Assembly: GCF_041276405.1 (NCBI RefSeq)
Contig: NZ_JBGGGT010000002.1
Location: 3,573,001-3,637,000 of the forward strand
Length of the DNA stretch: 64,000 bases
Reading direction: 5' to 3'
Origin: Microvirga sp. TS319
GTDB lineage: Bacteria; Pseudomonadota; Alphaproteobacteria; Rhizobiales; Beijerinckiaceae
The translations under genes were made by a program, and so were the position numbers. Below, piece after piece: positions 15,358 through 25,956 of the stretch (within the stretch, counting starts at the first letter, position 1; each line of letters starts with the position of its first letter). The notes below the pieces were generated by a model that had not been told where the DNA came from, ran no database searches, and saw only the letters and a list, made by a program, of their open reading frames with translations.

Positions 15358-16434
15358 TCACTCCGCCGCCTGCCGTGGCGCGGCCGAACGGGCGATCTCC
15401 AACAGCTTTCGCACATCCTGCTCCTGCGACGCGAAGGAGAGCACGAGGCGGATCAGGGTCTCGTCCGGCCCGATGGTCTCGCCCGCAGGCAGGCTCAGTT
15501 CCGTCCAGGGGTGATAGAGGATGCCTGCCTCCTTGAGCGCCTTGTCCATAGACGCCGGGATGATCGGGAAGACCTCGTTGGCCTGCGTCGCCCAGGCGAG
15601 ACGCACGCCGGGAAGCTCTGAAAGCCCATCCGAGAGAAGCCTCGCCAGGCGATTGGCGTAGCGGGCATTGGCATACCAGTGATCGTCGGCGAAATAGCCC
15701 TCGAACTGCGCCGAGATCAGGCGGCCCTTGGACACGATCTGACCGGCGCGCTTCGCCCGGTAGTCGAGCGCCTCGGCGAGCTCGGGCTTGAACACCACGA
15801 TGGCCTCGGCCATCAGACAGCCGTTCTTCGTCCCTCCGAAGGAGAGAATGTCCACACCCTGCTTCCAGGTCATCTCGGCCGGCGTGCAGCCGAGCGACAC
15901 GAGGGCGTTGGCGAAGCGCGCCCCATCCATGTGGAAGGAGAGCCCATGCTCCCGGCAGACATCGCCGAGCGCCTTGAGCTCGTCCGGATGATAGACGAGG
16001 CCGCATTCCGTGACCTGGGAAATCGACAGGGCCTTGGGCGGCATCTGCTTCACGGCTCTGGAAAGCCCCTTCAGATAAGTCGAGACGCCCTCGGCCGTGA
16101 GCTTCGCGCCGACTCCAGGAAGACCCGCGAGCTTGGCTCCATGCATGAAGAATTCCGGCGCACCGCATTCGTCGTCGATCACATGCGCCTCCCGGTGACA
16201 GACGCACAGGCCGTAGGGCGGCACGGCAGAGGAGAGCGCGAGAGCGTTGGCGGCGGTTCCGGTGGTCACGAAGAACACCGAGACCTCTCGCTCGAAGACC
16301 TCGTTGAAGCGCGCCTTCACCCGCTTGGTGATCTCGTCGCCCCCATAGGCCGGCATAGCCCCCGCATTGGCTTGGCTCAGAGCCTGTAGAACCTGGGCGC
16401 TGGCGCCGACGATATTGTCGCTTGCGAAATTCAT
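15358..16434 (-). CDS. ltaE: Low-specificity L-threonine aldolase
   Basis: The 358-residue product is a fold-type I pyridoxal-phosphate enzyme of the threonine aldolase family, cleaving L-threonine (and allo-threonine) to glycine and acetaldehyde. It starts with MNFASDNIVGASAQV, has the glycine-rich cofactor loop VTTGTAANAL (about residue 56), FHMDGARFANAL with the cofactor-binding Asp, and the Schiff-base Lys in LSFGGTKNGCL. It is cytosolic. The gene appears to stand alone, with a strong terminator about 105 bases downstream and gltB divergent upstream. Confidence 0.93.
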   Translation of the reverse strand: MNFASDNIVGASAQVLQALSQANAGAMPAYGGDEITKRVKARFNEVFEREVSVFFVTTGTAANALALSSAVPPYGLCVCHREAHVIDDECGAPEFFMHGAKLAGLPGVGAKLTAEGVSTYLKGLSRAVKQMPPKALSISQVTECGLVYHPDELKALGDVCREHGLSFHMDGARFANALVSLGCTPAEMTWKQGVDILSFGGTKNGCLMAEAIVVFKPELAEALDYRAKRAGQIVSKGRLISAQFEGYFADDHWYANARYANRLARLLSDGLSELPGVRLAWATQANEVFPIIPASMDKALKEAGILYHPWTELSLPAGETIGPDETLIRLVLSFASQEQDVRKLLEIARSAAPRQAAE

Positions 16435-16928
16435 GAATGCTCTCCTTGACGGCGCAGCCTCCCCATGGGGAGCAACATGTCAAGATCATTGACCCATCGG
16501 CGAAGACTTTCGTTTCCAGGTGCCAAAGGCTGCTTTTGTTACATTCCTGATTGGCCGCTTGTAACTTTCGTCTAAAATTTTTCTAAACCCCTCTTGTGTG
16601 CTTTTCGGTTCTCTGGCACTTTGCCGACATTAGGACAGCGATGCTGTCCCATTTGGGGTGTCCGCACCCTTTGGCCTGAGGTTTTCTTGATGCTTCGTCA
16701 GATGCGAACGACGCGAGATACCGAAAAACCTGCCCGCAAAACGTGGGCGGGACGGGCAACTTTGGGCTGAATTCAAGCCTGGGATGCCCGCGAGGTGCGG
16801 GCTCTCCATCCGGTGACCCGAGCCTCGCAAGACGCGAGAAGCGGCGGGCATCCGGAAGATCCAACATCCGACGGGCCCGAAAGCCGCCTCAACAACCTTG
16901 AAGACGTGTTCGGATGTGAGGATCTGCC
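16435..16928 (+). promoter_or_regulatory. Long leader/promoter region of gltBD with a perfect inverted repeat
   Basis: No credible gene lies in these 494 bases between the divergent ltaE and gltB. A perfect inverted repeat GGACAGC-GAT-GCTGTCC sits at 16633-16649, and further stems such as GCCCGC/GCGGGC occur around 16785-16805. The region probably carries the gltB promoter and leader. No riboswitch family was recognised. Confidence 0.4.
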
Positions 16929-19900
16929 ATGAGCCACGTGCCAACGAAGAGCCTGGGAAGCAAAGTGCCAAGCCGCACGGCCGCGACGGCGGATACCGTC
17001 AAATTCGTGCGCGATCCTGGTCTGCCCGCTCCTCAGGGCCTCTACCATCCGAATAACGAGCAGGATTCCTGCGGTGTCGGCTTCATCGCCGACATGAAGA
17101 ACCGCAAGTCGCATACGATCGTCGAGCAGGGCCTGTCGATCCTGCACAACCTCGATCATCGCGGCGCCGTCGGCGCGGACCCGAAGATGGGAGACGGCTG
17201 CGGCATTCTGGTGCAGATTCCGCATAAATTCTTTGCCGCCGAATGTGCCAAGCTCGGCATCTGGCTGCCGGAAGAAGGGCAATACGGCGTCGGTCACCTG
17301 TTCATGCCGCGCAATCCCGAAGGCCTCCAGCTCGTCGAGGAGATCGTCACCAAGGCGATCACGGACGAGGGCCTGCAGGTTCTCGGCTGGCGCGACGTGC
17401 CCGTGGATTCGAGCGATCTCGGCGAGAGCGTGAAGGCCACCGAGCCCCTGCACCGCCAGATCTTCATCGGCAAGGGCAAGAGTCTTGGAAGAACCTCGGG
17501 GATGGACGACCAGGAGACCTTCGAGCGTCGCCTGTTCATCGCCCGCAAGGTCATCTCCAACGCCGTCTACGACATGAAGGACGAGCGCACCGCCGGCTAT
17601 TACCCGGTGAGCCTGTCCTCGCGCACCATCGTCTACAAGGGCATGGTGCTCGTGACACAGCTGCGCCAATACTATCCCGACCTGCAGGATCCGCGCTTCG
17701 AGAGCGCCATCGCTCTCGTGCACCAGCGCTTCGCCACCAACACCTTCCCCACCTGGCAGCTCGCGCATCCCTACCGCATGGTCGCCCATAACGGCGAGAT
17801 CAACACTCTGCGCGGCAACGTGAACTGGATGGCCGCGCGCCAGGCCTCCGTCGATTCCGAGCTCTTCGGCAACGACATCTCGAAGCTCTGGCCGATCTCC
17901 TATGAGGGACAGTCCGACACCGCCTGCTTCGACAACGCGCTCGAATTCCTGGTGCGCGGCGGCTACTCCCTGTCGCACGCCATGATGATGCTGATTCCGG
18001 AAGCCTGGGCCGGCAATCCGCTCATGAACGACGACCGGCGCGCGTTCTACGAGTATCACGCGGCCCTCATGGAGCCGTGGGACGGCCCGGCGGCCGTGTG
18101 CTTCACCGACGGCAAGCAGATCGGTGCGACGCTCGACCGCAACGGCCTCCGGCCTGCCCGCTATCTCGTGACCGACGACGGCCTCGTGGTGCTCGCCTCC
18201 GAGATGGGCGTGCTGCCGATTCCCGAGGAGAAGATCGTCGAGAAGTGGCGCCTGCAACCCGGCAAGATGCTCCTCATCGACCTTCAGGAAGGCCGCATCA
18301 TCTCCGACGACGAGATCAAGCAGCAGCTGTCCGACGCTCATCCCTACAAGGATTGGCTGAAGCGCACGCAGATCGTGCTGGAAGACCTGAAGCCCGTCCA
18401 GGCGCGCGAATCCCGCACCGACGTGTCGCTCCTCGACCGTCAGCAGGCCTTCGGCTACACGGCGGAAGACCTCAAGCTGCTCATGCAGCCCATGGCCGTG
18501 ACCGGCCAGGAGGCCGTGGGCTCCATGGGCTCCGATACGCCGATCTCCGCGCTCTCCGACAAGCCGAAGCTGCTCTACACCTATTTCAAGCAGAACTTCG
18601 CCCAGGTGACGAACCCGCCGATCGACCCGATCCGCGAGGAGCTCGTCATGAGCCTCGTGTCGTTCATCGGCCCGCGCCCGAACATTCTCGATCTCGAAGG
18701 CACCTCGCGCCGCAAGCGCCTGGAAGTGCGTCAGCCGATCCTCACCAACGAGGATCTGGAGAAGATCCGGTGCATCGGCCATTTCGAGGACCGCTTCGAC
18801 ACGAAGACCCTCGACATCACCTACGATGCCGAGCTTGGCGCATCCGCCCTCGACGGCGCGCTCGACCGCCTCTGCGACCGCGCGGAAGCGGCGGTTCACG
18901 GCGGCTATAACATCATCATCCTGTCCGACCGCATGGTGGGACCGGACCGCATCCCGATCCCGGCGCTCCTCGCCACCGCGGCCGTGCACAATTACCTCAT
19001 CCGCAAAGGGCTGCGCACCTCGGTCGGCCTCGTGGTCGAATCCGGCGAGCCGCGCGAGATCCATCACTTCGCATGCCTCGCCGGTTACGGCGCGGAGGCG
19101 ATCAATCCATATCTCGCCTTCGAGACCATCGCCGACATGCACGCCCGCGGCGAGCTGCCCGAAGAGGTGGACGGGGACGAAGCGATCAAGCGCTACATCA
19201 AGTCCATCGGCAAGGGCCTGCTCAAGGTGATGTCCAAGATGGGCATCTCCACCTATCAGTCCTATTGCGGCGCGCAGATCTTCGATGCGGTCGGCCTCAA
19301 GTCCGAGTTCGTGGCGCGCGACTTCTTCGGCACCGCGACCACCATCGAAGGCATCGGCATGGACGAGGTGGCGGAAGAGAACGTGCACCGCCACCGCGAC
19401 GCCTTCGGCGACGCACCGATCTATCGCGGCGCGCTCGATGTGGGCGGCGAATACGCCTTCCGTCAGCGCGGTGAGGTGCATGCCTGGAACCCCGATACCG
19501 TCGCCACGCTCCAGCACGCGGTGCGCCTCAACGCGCAGGACCGCTACCGCGAGTTCGCGCGCCTCGTGAACGAGCAGGACAACGAGCTCAAGACCATCCG
19601 CGGCCTCTTCCGCATCAGGACGGCGCAAGAGGCGGGCCGCGCGCCTGTTCCGTTGAGCGAGGTCGAGCCCGCCCATGAGATCGTGAAGCGCTTCTCCACG
19701 GGCGCCATGTCCTTCGGCTCCATCTCGAAGGAAGCGCACGAGACTCTGGCGCTCGCCATGAACGCCATCGGCGGCAAGTCCAACACCGGTGAAGGCGGCG
19801 AGGAGCCCGAGCGCTTCCGTCCGCTGCCCGACGGCCGCTCCAAGCGTTCCGCCATCAAGCAGGTCGCCTCGGGCCGCTTCGGCGTGACGACGGAATACCT

Positions 19901-21665
19901 CGTCAACGCGGACATGATGCAGATCAAGGTCGCTCAGGGAGCCAAGCCCGGCGAGGGCGGCCAGCTGCCCGGCCACAAGGTCGACGTGAAAATCGCCCGC
20001 GTGCGCCATTCGACTCCGGGCGTGGGCCTCATCTCCCCGCCCCCGCATCACGACATCTACTCCATCGAGGATCTCGCGCAGCTGATCTTCGACCTCAAGA
20101 ACGTGAACCCCCAGGCCGACGTGTCGGTGAAGCTCGTCTCGGAAGTCGGCGTGGGCACCGTGGCGGCCGGCGTGGCGAAAGCGCGCGCCGACCACATCAC
20201 CGTCTCGGGCTTCGAGGGCGGCACGGGCGCCTCTCCCCTCACCTCGCTCAAGCATGCGGGCTCGCCGTGGGAGATCGGCCTGGCCGAGACGCAGCAGACC
20301 CTCGTGCTCAACCGTCTGCGCGGACGCGTGGCCCTGCAGGCCGACGGCGGCCTCCGCACCGGCCGCGACGTGGTGATCGCGGCTCTGCTCGGCGCCGACG
20401 AATACGGCTTCTCGACCGCGCCGCTCATCGCTGCAGGCTGCATCATGATGCGCAAGTGCCACCTGAACACCTGCCCGGTGGGCGTGGCCACGCAGGATCC
20501 GGTTCTGCGCAAGCGCTTCAAGGGCCTGCCGGAACACGTCATCAACTACTTCTTCTTCGTTGCCGAGGAAGTGCGCGAGATGATGGCCGAGATGGGCTTT
20601 ACCTCCATCGACGAGATGATCGGCCGGTCCGACCTCTTGGACAAGAACGCGGCCATCGATCACTGGAAGGCGAAGGGCCTCGACTTCACGAAGCTCTTCC
20701 ACAAGCCGGATGTTCCTGCCGACGTCGCGGTCCGTCACCTGGAGCGTCAGGTTCATCCCATCGCGAACGTGCTCGACCGCGACCTCATCGCTCAGGCCGG
20801 CCCCGCCCTGGAGAACGGCGAAGCCGTCGCCATCGAGGCGCGGGTGCGCAGCTCCGACAGGTCCGTGGGCGCGATGCTCTCGGGCGCGGTCGCCAAGCGC
20901 TACGGCCATGAGGGCCTGCCCGACGACACGATCACCGTGAACCTGAAGGGCACGGCGGGCCAGAGCTTCGGCGCATGGCTGGCCGCGGGCGTGACGCTGA
21001 AACTCGAGGGCGAGGCGAACGACTATGTCGGCAAGGGCCTCTCGGGCGGCAAGCTGATCATCAGGCCGACGCTTTCTTCGAAAGCGGTGCCCGAGCGCTC
21101 GATCATCGTCGGCAACACGGTGATGTACGGCGCGATCGCAGGCGAAGCCTATTTCCGCGGCGTCGCGGGCGAGCGTTTCGCCGTGCGCAATTCCGGCGCC
21201 ATCGCGGTGGTGGAAGGCACGGGCGATCACGGCTGCGAATACATGACCGGCGGCCTCGTGGTCGTGCTCGGCCAGACGGGCCGCAACTTCGCGGCGGGCA
21301 TGTCGGGCGGCATCGCCTATGTGCTCGACGAGGACGGCACGTTCGGGAAGCGCTGCAACCTCTCCATGGTCGATCTCGAACCGGTCGAGGAGGAGGAGGA
21401 CCTCATGCGCCGTCTCCATCATCACGGCGGCGATCTGGAAACCAAGGGCCGCATCGACATCATGGCCAACATGTCCGGCCCTGATGAAGAGCGTCTGATG
21501 CAGCTGATCACCAATCACCACACCTATACGGGCTCGGCCCGCGCGAAGGAGATCCTCGACAACTGGGCGACCTTCCGCACCAAGTTCGTGAAGGTGATGC
21601 CGGTCGAGTACCGTCGCGCGCTCCAGGAGATGGACCGTCTCCGGAACCTGCAGGCAGCGGAATAA
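16929..21665 (+). CDS. gltB: Glutamate synthase (NADPH) large subunit
   Basis: The 1578-residue product has the full glutamate synthase layout. A 47-residue propeptide precedes Cys48 ([12 protein letters not shown]), the N-terminal nucleophile of the class II glutaminase domain (about 48-430). A central domain follows, then the FMN/synthase domain (about 870-1250) with [20 protein letters not shown] and the 3Fe-4S cysteines in [18 protein letters not shown], and the C-terminal beta-helix (from about 1300; GGAEAY-like repeats). It transfers the amide of glutamine to 2-oxoglutarate, giving two glutamates. gltD starts 18 bases downstream. Confidence 0.98.
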   Translation: MSHVPTKSLGSKVPSRTAATADTVKFVRDPGLPAPQGLYHPNNEQDSCGVGFIADMKNRKSHTIVEQGLSILHNLDHRGAVGADPKMGDGCGILVQIPHKFFAAECAKLGIWLPEEGQYGVGHLFMPRNPEGLQLVEEIVTKAITDEGLQVLGWRDVPVDSSDLGESVKATEPLHRQIFIGKGKSLGRTSGMDDQETFERRLFIARKVISNAVYDMKDERTAGYYPVSLSSRTIVYKGMVLVTQLRQYYPDLQDPRFESAIALVHQRFATNTFPTWQLAHPYRMVAHNGEINTLRGNVNWMAARQASVDSELFGNDISKLWPISYEGQSDTACFDNALEFLVRGGYSLSHAMMMLIPEAWAGNPLMNDDRRAFYEYHAALMEPWDGPAAVCFTDGKQIGATLDRNGLRPARYLVTDDGLVVLASEMGVLPIPEEKIVEKWRLQPGKMLLIDLQEGRIISDDEIKQQLSDAHPYKDWLKRTQIVLEDLKPVQARESRTDVSLLDRQQAFGYTAEDLKLLMQPMAVTGQEAVGSMGSDTPISALSDKPKLLYTYFKQNFAQVTNPPIDPIREELVMSLVSFIGPRPNILDLEGTSRRKRLEVRQPILTNEDLEKIRCIGHFEDRFDTKTLDITYDAELGASALDGALDRLCDRAEAAVHGGYNIIILSDRMVGPDRIPIPALLATAAVHNYLIRKGLRTSVGLVVESGEPREIHHFACLAGYGAEAINPYLAFETIADMHARGELPEEVDGDEAIKRYIKSIGKGLLKVMSKMGISTYQSYCGAQIFDAVGLKSEFVARDFFGTATTIEGIGMDEVAEENVHRHRDAFGDAPIYRGALDVGGEYAFRQRGEVHAWNPDTVATLQHAVRLNAQDRYREFARLVNEQDNELKTIRGLFRIRTAQEAGRAPVPLSEVEPAHEIVKRFSTGAMSFGSISKEAHETLALAMNAIGGKSNTGEGGEEPERFRPLPDGRSKRSAIKQVASGRFGVTTEYLVNADMMQIKVAQGAKPGEGGQLPGHKVDVKIARVRHSTPGVGLISPPPHHDIYSIEDLAQLIFDLKNVNPQADVSVKLVSEVGVGTVAAGVAKARADHITVSGFEGGTGASPLTSLKHAGSPWEIGLAETQQTLVLNRLRGRVALQADGGLRTGRDVVIAALLGADEYGFSTAPLIAAGCIMMRKCHLNTCPVGVATQDPVLRKRFKGLPEHVINYFFFVAEEVREMMAEMGFTSIDEMIGRSDLLDKNAAIDHWKAKGLDFTKLFHKPDVPADVAVRHLERQVHPIANVLDRDLIAQAGPALENGEAVAIEARVRSSDRSVGAMLSGAVAKRYGHEGLPDDTITVNLKGTAGQSFGAWLAAGVTLKLEGEANDYVGKGLSGGKLIIRPTLSSKAVPERSIIVGNTVMYGAIAGEAYFRGVAGERFAVRNSGAIAVVEGTGDHGCEYMTGGLVVVLGQTGRNFAAGMSGGIAYVLDEDGTFGKRCNLSMVDLEPVEEEEDLMRRLHHHGGDLETKGRIDIMANMSGPDEERLMQLITNHHTYTGSARAKEILDNWATFRTKFVKVMPVEYRRALQEMDRLRNLQAAE

Positions 21666-21683
21666 GGAACAAGGGGCAAACCG

Positions 21684-23105
21684 ATGGGTAAGGTCACAGG
21701 CTTTCTCGAATACGACCGGCAGGAGCAGAAGTATCAGCTCGCCGGTGAGCGTGTGCGGCACTTCCGCGAGTTCACGCTGCCGCTCGACGACAACGATCTC
21801 AAGAAGCAGGCGGGACGCTGCATGGATTGCGGCATCCCCTTCTGCCACGGCCCGACGGGCTGTCCGGTGCACAACCAGATTCCCGACTGGAACGATCTCG
21901 TCTGGCAGAGCGACTGGGAGGAAGCCGCGCGCAACCTCCACACCACCAACAACTTCCCCGAATTCACCGGCCGCATCTGCCCCGCCCCGTGCGAGGAAGC
22001 CTGCACCCTGAACCTCGAAAACCAGCCGGTCGCCATCAAGACCATCGAGCAGGCGATCGCCGACAAGGCGTGGGAGATGGGCTACATCAAGCCCGAGCCC
22101 GCCGAGATTTCCACCGGCAGGCGCGTGGCCGTCATCGGCTCGGGCCCCGCGGGCCTGGCGGCGGCACAGCAGCTCGCGCGCGCAGGCCACGAGGTGCATG
22201 TGTTCGAGCGTCAGGCCAGGCCCGGCGGCCTGCTGCGCTACGGCATTCCGGACTTCAAGATGGAGAAGTACCACATCGACCGCCGTGTGAAGCAGATGGA
22301 GGCCGAAGGCGTCGTCTTCCATTGCGGCGTCAATATCGGCGTGGACCGGAGCTTCGCCTCGCTTCACAACGAGTACGACGCGGTGCTCTTCGCGGGCGGC
22401 GCGGAGGACCCGCGCAACCCCAATCTGCCTGGGCAGGACCTGAAGGGCGTTCACTACGCGATGCCCTATCTCACCCAATCCAACAAGCGCGTGGGGGGCG
22501 AGGACGTCGCCGACGAGGCGATCCTCGCCAGCGGCAAGCATGTCGTCGTCATCGGCGGCGGCGATACGGCCTCCGACTGCGTCGGGACCGCGTTCCGTCA
22601 GGGCGCGCTGTCCGTCACGCAGCTCGACATCCGTCCCAAGCCCCCGGAGCGCGAGGACAAGCTGACCGTGTGGCCCTACTGGCCGACGAAGATGCGGACC
22701 TCCTCCTCGCAGGCCGAAGGCGCGGAGCGCGAGTTCCAGGCCGCAACGCTGGGAATCGTCGGCAAGAAGGGCCAGGCGACAGGCGTGCAATGCGCCCGCG
22801 TCGACGAGAAGCGCCAGCCGATTCCGGGCACGGAATTCATCCTCAAGGCCGATCTCGTCTTCCTTGCCATCGGCTTTGCCGGCTCCGTGAAGGAAGGCCT
22901 GCTGGAGCAGTCCGGCGTCGCGATCGACCGGCGCGGCAACGTGGTGGCCGACGACAAGAGCTACAGGACCTCGAACGACAAGGTCTTCGTCGCCGGCGAC
23001 ATGCGCCGCGGCCAGTCCCTCGTCGTCTGGGCGATCCGCGAGGGCCGTCAGGCCGCGCGCGCCATCGACACCTATCTGACGGGTTCGAGCGACCTGCCGG
23101 TCTGA
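21684..23105 (+). CDS. gltD: Glutamate synthase (NADPH) small subunit
   Basis: The 473-residue product is the electron-input subunit of glutamate synthase. Its N-terminal region carries cysteine clusters for two 4Fe-4S centres ([20 protein letters not shown] and [13 protein letters not shown]). An FAD-binding Rossmann motif follows ([21 protein letters not shown], about residue 146) and an NADPH-binding motif ([13 protein letters not shown], about residue 288); the FAD end motif is [18 protein letters not shown]. It passes electrons from NADPH to GltB. It is cotranscribed with gltB and followed by a hairpin terminator. Confidence 0.97.
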   Translation: MGKVTGFLEYDRQEQKYQLAGERVRHFREFTLPLDDNDLKKQAGRCMDCGIPFCHGPTGCPVHNQIPDWNDLVWQSDWEEAARNLHTTNNFPEFTGRICPAPCEEACTLNLENQPVAIKTIEQAIADKAWEMGYIKPEPAEISTGRRVAVIGSGPAGLAAAQQLARAGHEVHVFERQARPGGLLRYGIPDFKMEKYHIDRRVKQMEAEGVVFHCGVNIGVDRSFASLHNEYDAVLFAGGAEDPRNPNLPGQDLKGVHYAMPYLTQSNKRVGGEDVADEAILASGKHVVVIGGGDTASDCVGTAFRQGALSVTQLDIRPKPPEREDKLTVWPYWPTKMRTSSSQAEGAEREFQAATLGIVGKKGQATGVQCARVDEKRQPIPGTEFILKADLVFLAIGFAGSVKEGLLEQSGVAIDRRGNVVADDKSYRTSNDKVFVAGDMRRGQSLVVWAIREGRQAARAIDTYLTGSSDLPV

Positions 23106-23121
23106 TCGTCCGACAAGGGAT

Positions 23122-23156
23122 AAGGGCGGCTGATCGGAGCGATGAGGCCGCCCTTT
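23122..23156 (+). terminator. Terminator after gltBD
   Basis: A 9-bp stem AAGGGCGGC / GCCGCCCTT (23122-23130 with 23147-23155) with a 16-base loop lies 17 bases after the gltD stop and ends in TTTC. The short T run makes it a moderate terminator. Confidence 0.6.
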
Positions 23157-23174
23157 CAGTTCCGGCTGTTACGA

Positions 23175-24416
23175 TCAGGATTTAGGCCAACGGAAATCGT
23201 CCGCGCGTCCCGGGCGGGAACCCGGTGCGATGCCCGTGCGCAAAGCGCGCCTTACCGGATAGGCTTGATCGCCGCTGAGCTTCGGCGCACCGGAAACCAG
23301 GCTTCCACCCGGCGTCACGTCCTGGCGCGTCAGCGGCAGGACGGGACCGACGAGAGGCTTCATCGGGAGTGAAACCGGAGCGGCGGCATCGGGGAGCGCG
23401 GGAAGTGCGGCCTCGATGTCCACACCGCTCGTCGGAGCGGTCGCCACGGGCGTCCCGGTCCGCAGCGATTCCAGGATCTTCTTGATCTCCACATCCGCGA
23501 AAAACGCGATCTTGCGCGCGCCCGCCTTGGTGAAGGAAACGCCGTCGTCGGTGCGCAGCCGTGCCGGCTCGCCATCCACATCCGGTCCGGTGGAGGTATA
23601 GCGGTTCTCGTCGTCCACGAAGCCGGGGAAGATATCCACATAAGTCCCGCCGTGGCGCGGTACGCTCTCCTGGTAGACGTTGTTCATGTCCAGGAGCTCC
23701 TCCGAAAGCCTGCTGCTCTTCATGGGCGGCAGGCCGATCCAGATGACGGGAATGCCGCGCTCCTGGAAGGTATTCAGGATCCCGTCGATCCTTTTGCCGT
23801 AGAGATCCTTCCAACGGTCGGAGAGAAGCTCGACCCGTTCCTCTCCCTCCTGCAGGCTCTGCCGGTCGCTCAGGCCAAGCATGACGACGGCGACGGTCGC
23901 CTTCTGGCCGGAATCGAGGGTGGACTTGATGAAGTTCGGCCAATCCGCCGGGTCGCTTCGCACGAGATTGCTGCCGTTCCTGATCTTGCCGACGACGGCC
24001 ACATCCTGATTGTCGGCATAGACCGCCTCGAGGCCCTGGCGCGCGAACTCGGCGAGGGAATCGCCGAAGACCACGACATGGGTGCTGGGATCCACCTTGG
24101 GCTTTTCCGAGCGCGCGACCGGCGCCGGAGACGGCGCCTTGCGGGGCTTTGCCACGGGGGCGCGCACCGTCGGTGGCGGTTCGTCGGGAATGCCGAAGAA
24201 GCGGCGAAGGCTGAAACCCTGCTGGGGCTGCGCGGGCTGGACGAGCTTTCCCGGGTAGTAGCCCGGCGGATAGGCCCGGGGATCGCGGTAGGGTTGCGGC
24301 TGCTGTTGCTGCTGTTGCGGCGGATAATAATAGCCCTGCGCCACGACCGACGTCCCGCTTCCCAGGGCGAGAAGCAGGCTCAAGGCAACCAGACTTAGGA
24401 TCGTCAGCAACCGCAT
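23175..24416 (-). CDS. DUF459 / SGNH-hydrolase-like exported protein
   Basis: The 413-residue product has a Sec signal peptide (LLTILSLVALSLLLALGSG), a Pro/Gln/Tyr-rich linker with a run of glutamines (about residues 30-95), then a DUF459 domain of the SGNH hydrolase superfamily from about residue 110. Block I is VVVFGDSLAEF with the candidate nucleophile Ser, and later blocks are VVMLGLSDRQ and VIWIGLPPM. Family members act on cell-envelope carbohydrates or acyl groups; the exact substrate is unknown. It should be periplasmic. It is cotranscribed with, or follows, the lytic transglycosylase gene 54 bases upstream, which supports an envelope role. Confidence 0.85.
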   Translation of the reverse strand: MRLLTILSLVALSLLLALGSGTSVVAQGYYYPPQQQQQQPQPYRDPRAYPPGYYPGKLVQPAQPQQGFSLRRFFGIPDEPPPTVRAPVAKPRKAPSPAPVARSEKPKVDPSTHVVVFGDSLAEFARQGLEAVYADNQDVAVVGKIRNGSNLVRSDPADWPNFIKSTLDSGQKATVAVVMLGLSDRQSLQEGEERVELLSDRWKDLYGKRIDGILNTFQERGIPVIWIGLPPMKSSRLSEELLDMNNVYQESVPRHGGTYVDIFPGFVDDENRYTSTGPDVDGEPARLRTDDGVSFTKAGARKIAFFADVEIKKILESLRTGTPVATAPTSGVDIEAALPALPDAAAPVSLPMKPLVGPVLPLTRQDVTPGGSLVSGAPKLSGDQAYPVRRALRTGIAPGSRPGRADDFRWPKS

Positions 24417-24470
24417 CGGTGGTTCCACAAGGTCCGCACCACCCAGTTTATAGAGCTTTTGCGGAACCTG

Positions 24471-25697
24471 TCAGCGGGCCGCACGCAATTCGCGCAAGAC
24501 CACGGAATCAGCATAGCCATCGGGAATTAAGCCACGCCTGAGCTGGAAGTTCCGCACGGCCTCCCGGGTCTTGGACCCGAATTTGCCGTCCGCCTCGCCC
24601 TCATAGAAGCCGAGCCGTGCGAGCCGCTGCTGCAATTCGTGGCGCTCATCCTTGTCGAGCATGGGCTGGTCCTTGGGCCAAGATCCCTGGATCGGCAGAC
24701 CTCCCATGATCCGATCGCCGAGATGGGCCACCCCCATGGCGTAGGCGTCCGAGGAATTGTAGCTCTTGATCACATCGTAGTTCTTCGTGACCAGGAAGGC
24801 CGGACCGCCGGCTCCGCCCGGCAGGAACAGGGTCGCCTCGCCGGATCGGGGCATGGCCTTTCCGTCGCTCCGGCTCAGGCCCAGGGTCTGCCATTGTGGA
24901 AAGGTCAGCGTCAGGTAACGGAAATCGAAGCGCGGCGGCAGCTTGATCTCGAAGCCCCAGGGCAGGCCCGGCTCCCAGCCCTGCTGGCGCAGGTAGTTGG
25001 CCGTCGAGGCCATGGCGTCCGGCACCGACGACCAGATATCGCGCACCCCGTCCCGGTTACCGTCGACGGCGTATTTCATGAAGCTCGAGGGCATGAACTG
25101 GGTCTGGCCCATGGCCCCGGCCCAGGAGCCCAGCATCTTGTCGCGGCTGATATGCTCCTCCTCCAGGATCTGGAGGGCGATGAGGAGCTCTTCCTTGAAG
25201 AAATCTGCGCGATAGCCCGTATAGGCGAGCGTCGCGAGGGCCCGCACGACGTAGATGGAGCCGGTGAAGCTGCCGAAATTGGTCTCCATGCCCCAGACGC
25301 CGAGAACCACGGAACGGGGAACGCCATATGTCTTTTCGATGGCCGCCAGGGTCTTCGGCCATTCGGCCGCCATGTCACGGCCGCGCTGCAGGCGCTGGGC
25401 CGATACCGCACCGTTGACGTAGTCCCAGATAGGACGGACGAATTCGGACTGCTTCCGGGTGAGCGCGATGATCTTCGGATCGGGCGCAACGCCCCGGAAA
25501 GCCTCCTCGAAGGTGGCGCGGGAAACCCCGCGCGCCTTGGCGGCCGGCCACAGGCCCTGCACGAAACGCTGGAACCCCGCTTCCGACACGGCCTGCGCCT
25601 GAGCGGGCCGCACCAGGCCCTCCACGCCCATTGTGACGCTCAGACCGAGAAGGAGGGCGCCGCAGAAGCGGCGGACCGAGGGAAGCGGCAGATGCAT
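24471..25697 (-). CDS. Lytic murein transglycosylase with C-terminal peptidoglycan-binding domain
   Basis: The 408-residue product has a signal peptide (LLLGLSVTMGVEGLVRPAQA), an MltB-type SLT domain (about residues 38-325) with catalytic Glu in VWGMETNFGSF, the AGAMGQTQFMPSSFMKYAVD and NRDGVRDIW blocks, and a C-terminal PG_binding_1 domain (about 340-405; LQQRLARLGFYEGEADGKFG). Such enzymes cut the glycan strand between MurNAc and GlcNAc to give 1,6-anhydro ends during wall remodelling, in the periplasm. The upstream side is a repeat block that separates it from galE. Confidence 0.93.
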   Translation of the reverse strand: MHLPLPSVRRFCGALLLGLSVTMGVEGLVRPAQAQAVSEAGFQRFVQGLWPAAKARGVSRATFEEAFRGVAPDPKIIALTRKQSEFVRPIWDYVNGAVSAQRLQRGRDMAAEWPKTLAAIEKTYGVPRSVVLGVWGMETNFGSFTGSIYVVRALATLAYTGYRADFFKEELLIALQILEEEHISRDKMLGSWAGAMGQTQFMPSSFMKYAVDGNRDGVRDIWSSVPDAMASTANYLRQQGWEPGLPWGFEIKLPPRFDFRYLTLTFPQWQTLGLSRSDGKAMPRSGEATLFLPGGAGGPAFLVTKNYDVIKSYNSSDAYAMGVAHLGDRIMGGLPIQGSWPKDQPMLDKDERHELQQRLARLGFYEGEADGKFGSKTREAVRNFQLRRGLIPDGYADSVVLRELRAAR

Positions 25698-25770
25698 GAA
25701 TGTCGCTCACGGAAACAGGACAGAATTGTCCGGCCATTGCGACACGAAGAGAGTTAACAGCCAGTTGACA

Positions 25771-25951
25771 GAGCATCGGACGTGAAAAGTGGACTTGCAC
25801 TTTTGGGATTGCATCCGAGGCTCTCTTCCTGGAAAGAGCGCATCGTTCTTGCGAAAATCCGGGGCCACTTTTTCGCACGATGCTCCTTCTTGGACAGAGC
25901 GCATCGTTCTTGCGAAAAACCGGGGCCGCTTTTTCGCACGATGCGCTAGCG
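25771..25951. repeat. Intergenic palindromic mosaic repeat, locus F
   Basis: One AGAGCATCGGACGTGAAAAG module is followed by two similar GCGCATCGTTCTTGCGAAAA modules that end ACGATGCTC and ACGATGCGCTAG. It lies between the transglycosylase and galE, both on the minus strand. Confidence 0.82.
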
Positions 25952-25956
25952 GGGGG

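Noticed and set aside
16610..16630. Sigma-54 promoter before gltB (TGGCAC near TTGCC)
   Set aside because: The spacing between the GG and GC elements does not fit the -24/-12 rule.
16773..22790. A 2005-codon open frame on the minus strand opposite gltB and gltD
   Set aside because: It lies fully antisense to two certain genes, is rich in His, Arg, Ala and Asp as expected from the mirror of GC-biased codons, and shows no domain. It is a codon-bias artefact.
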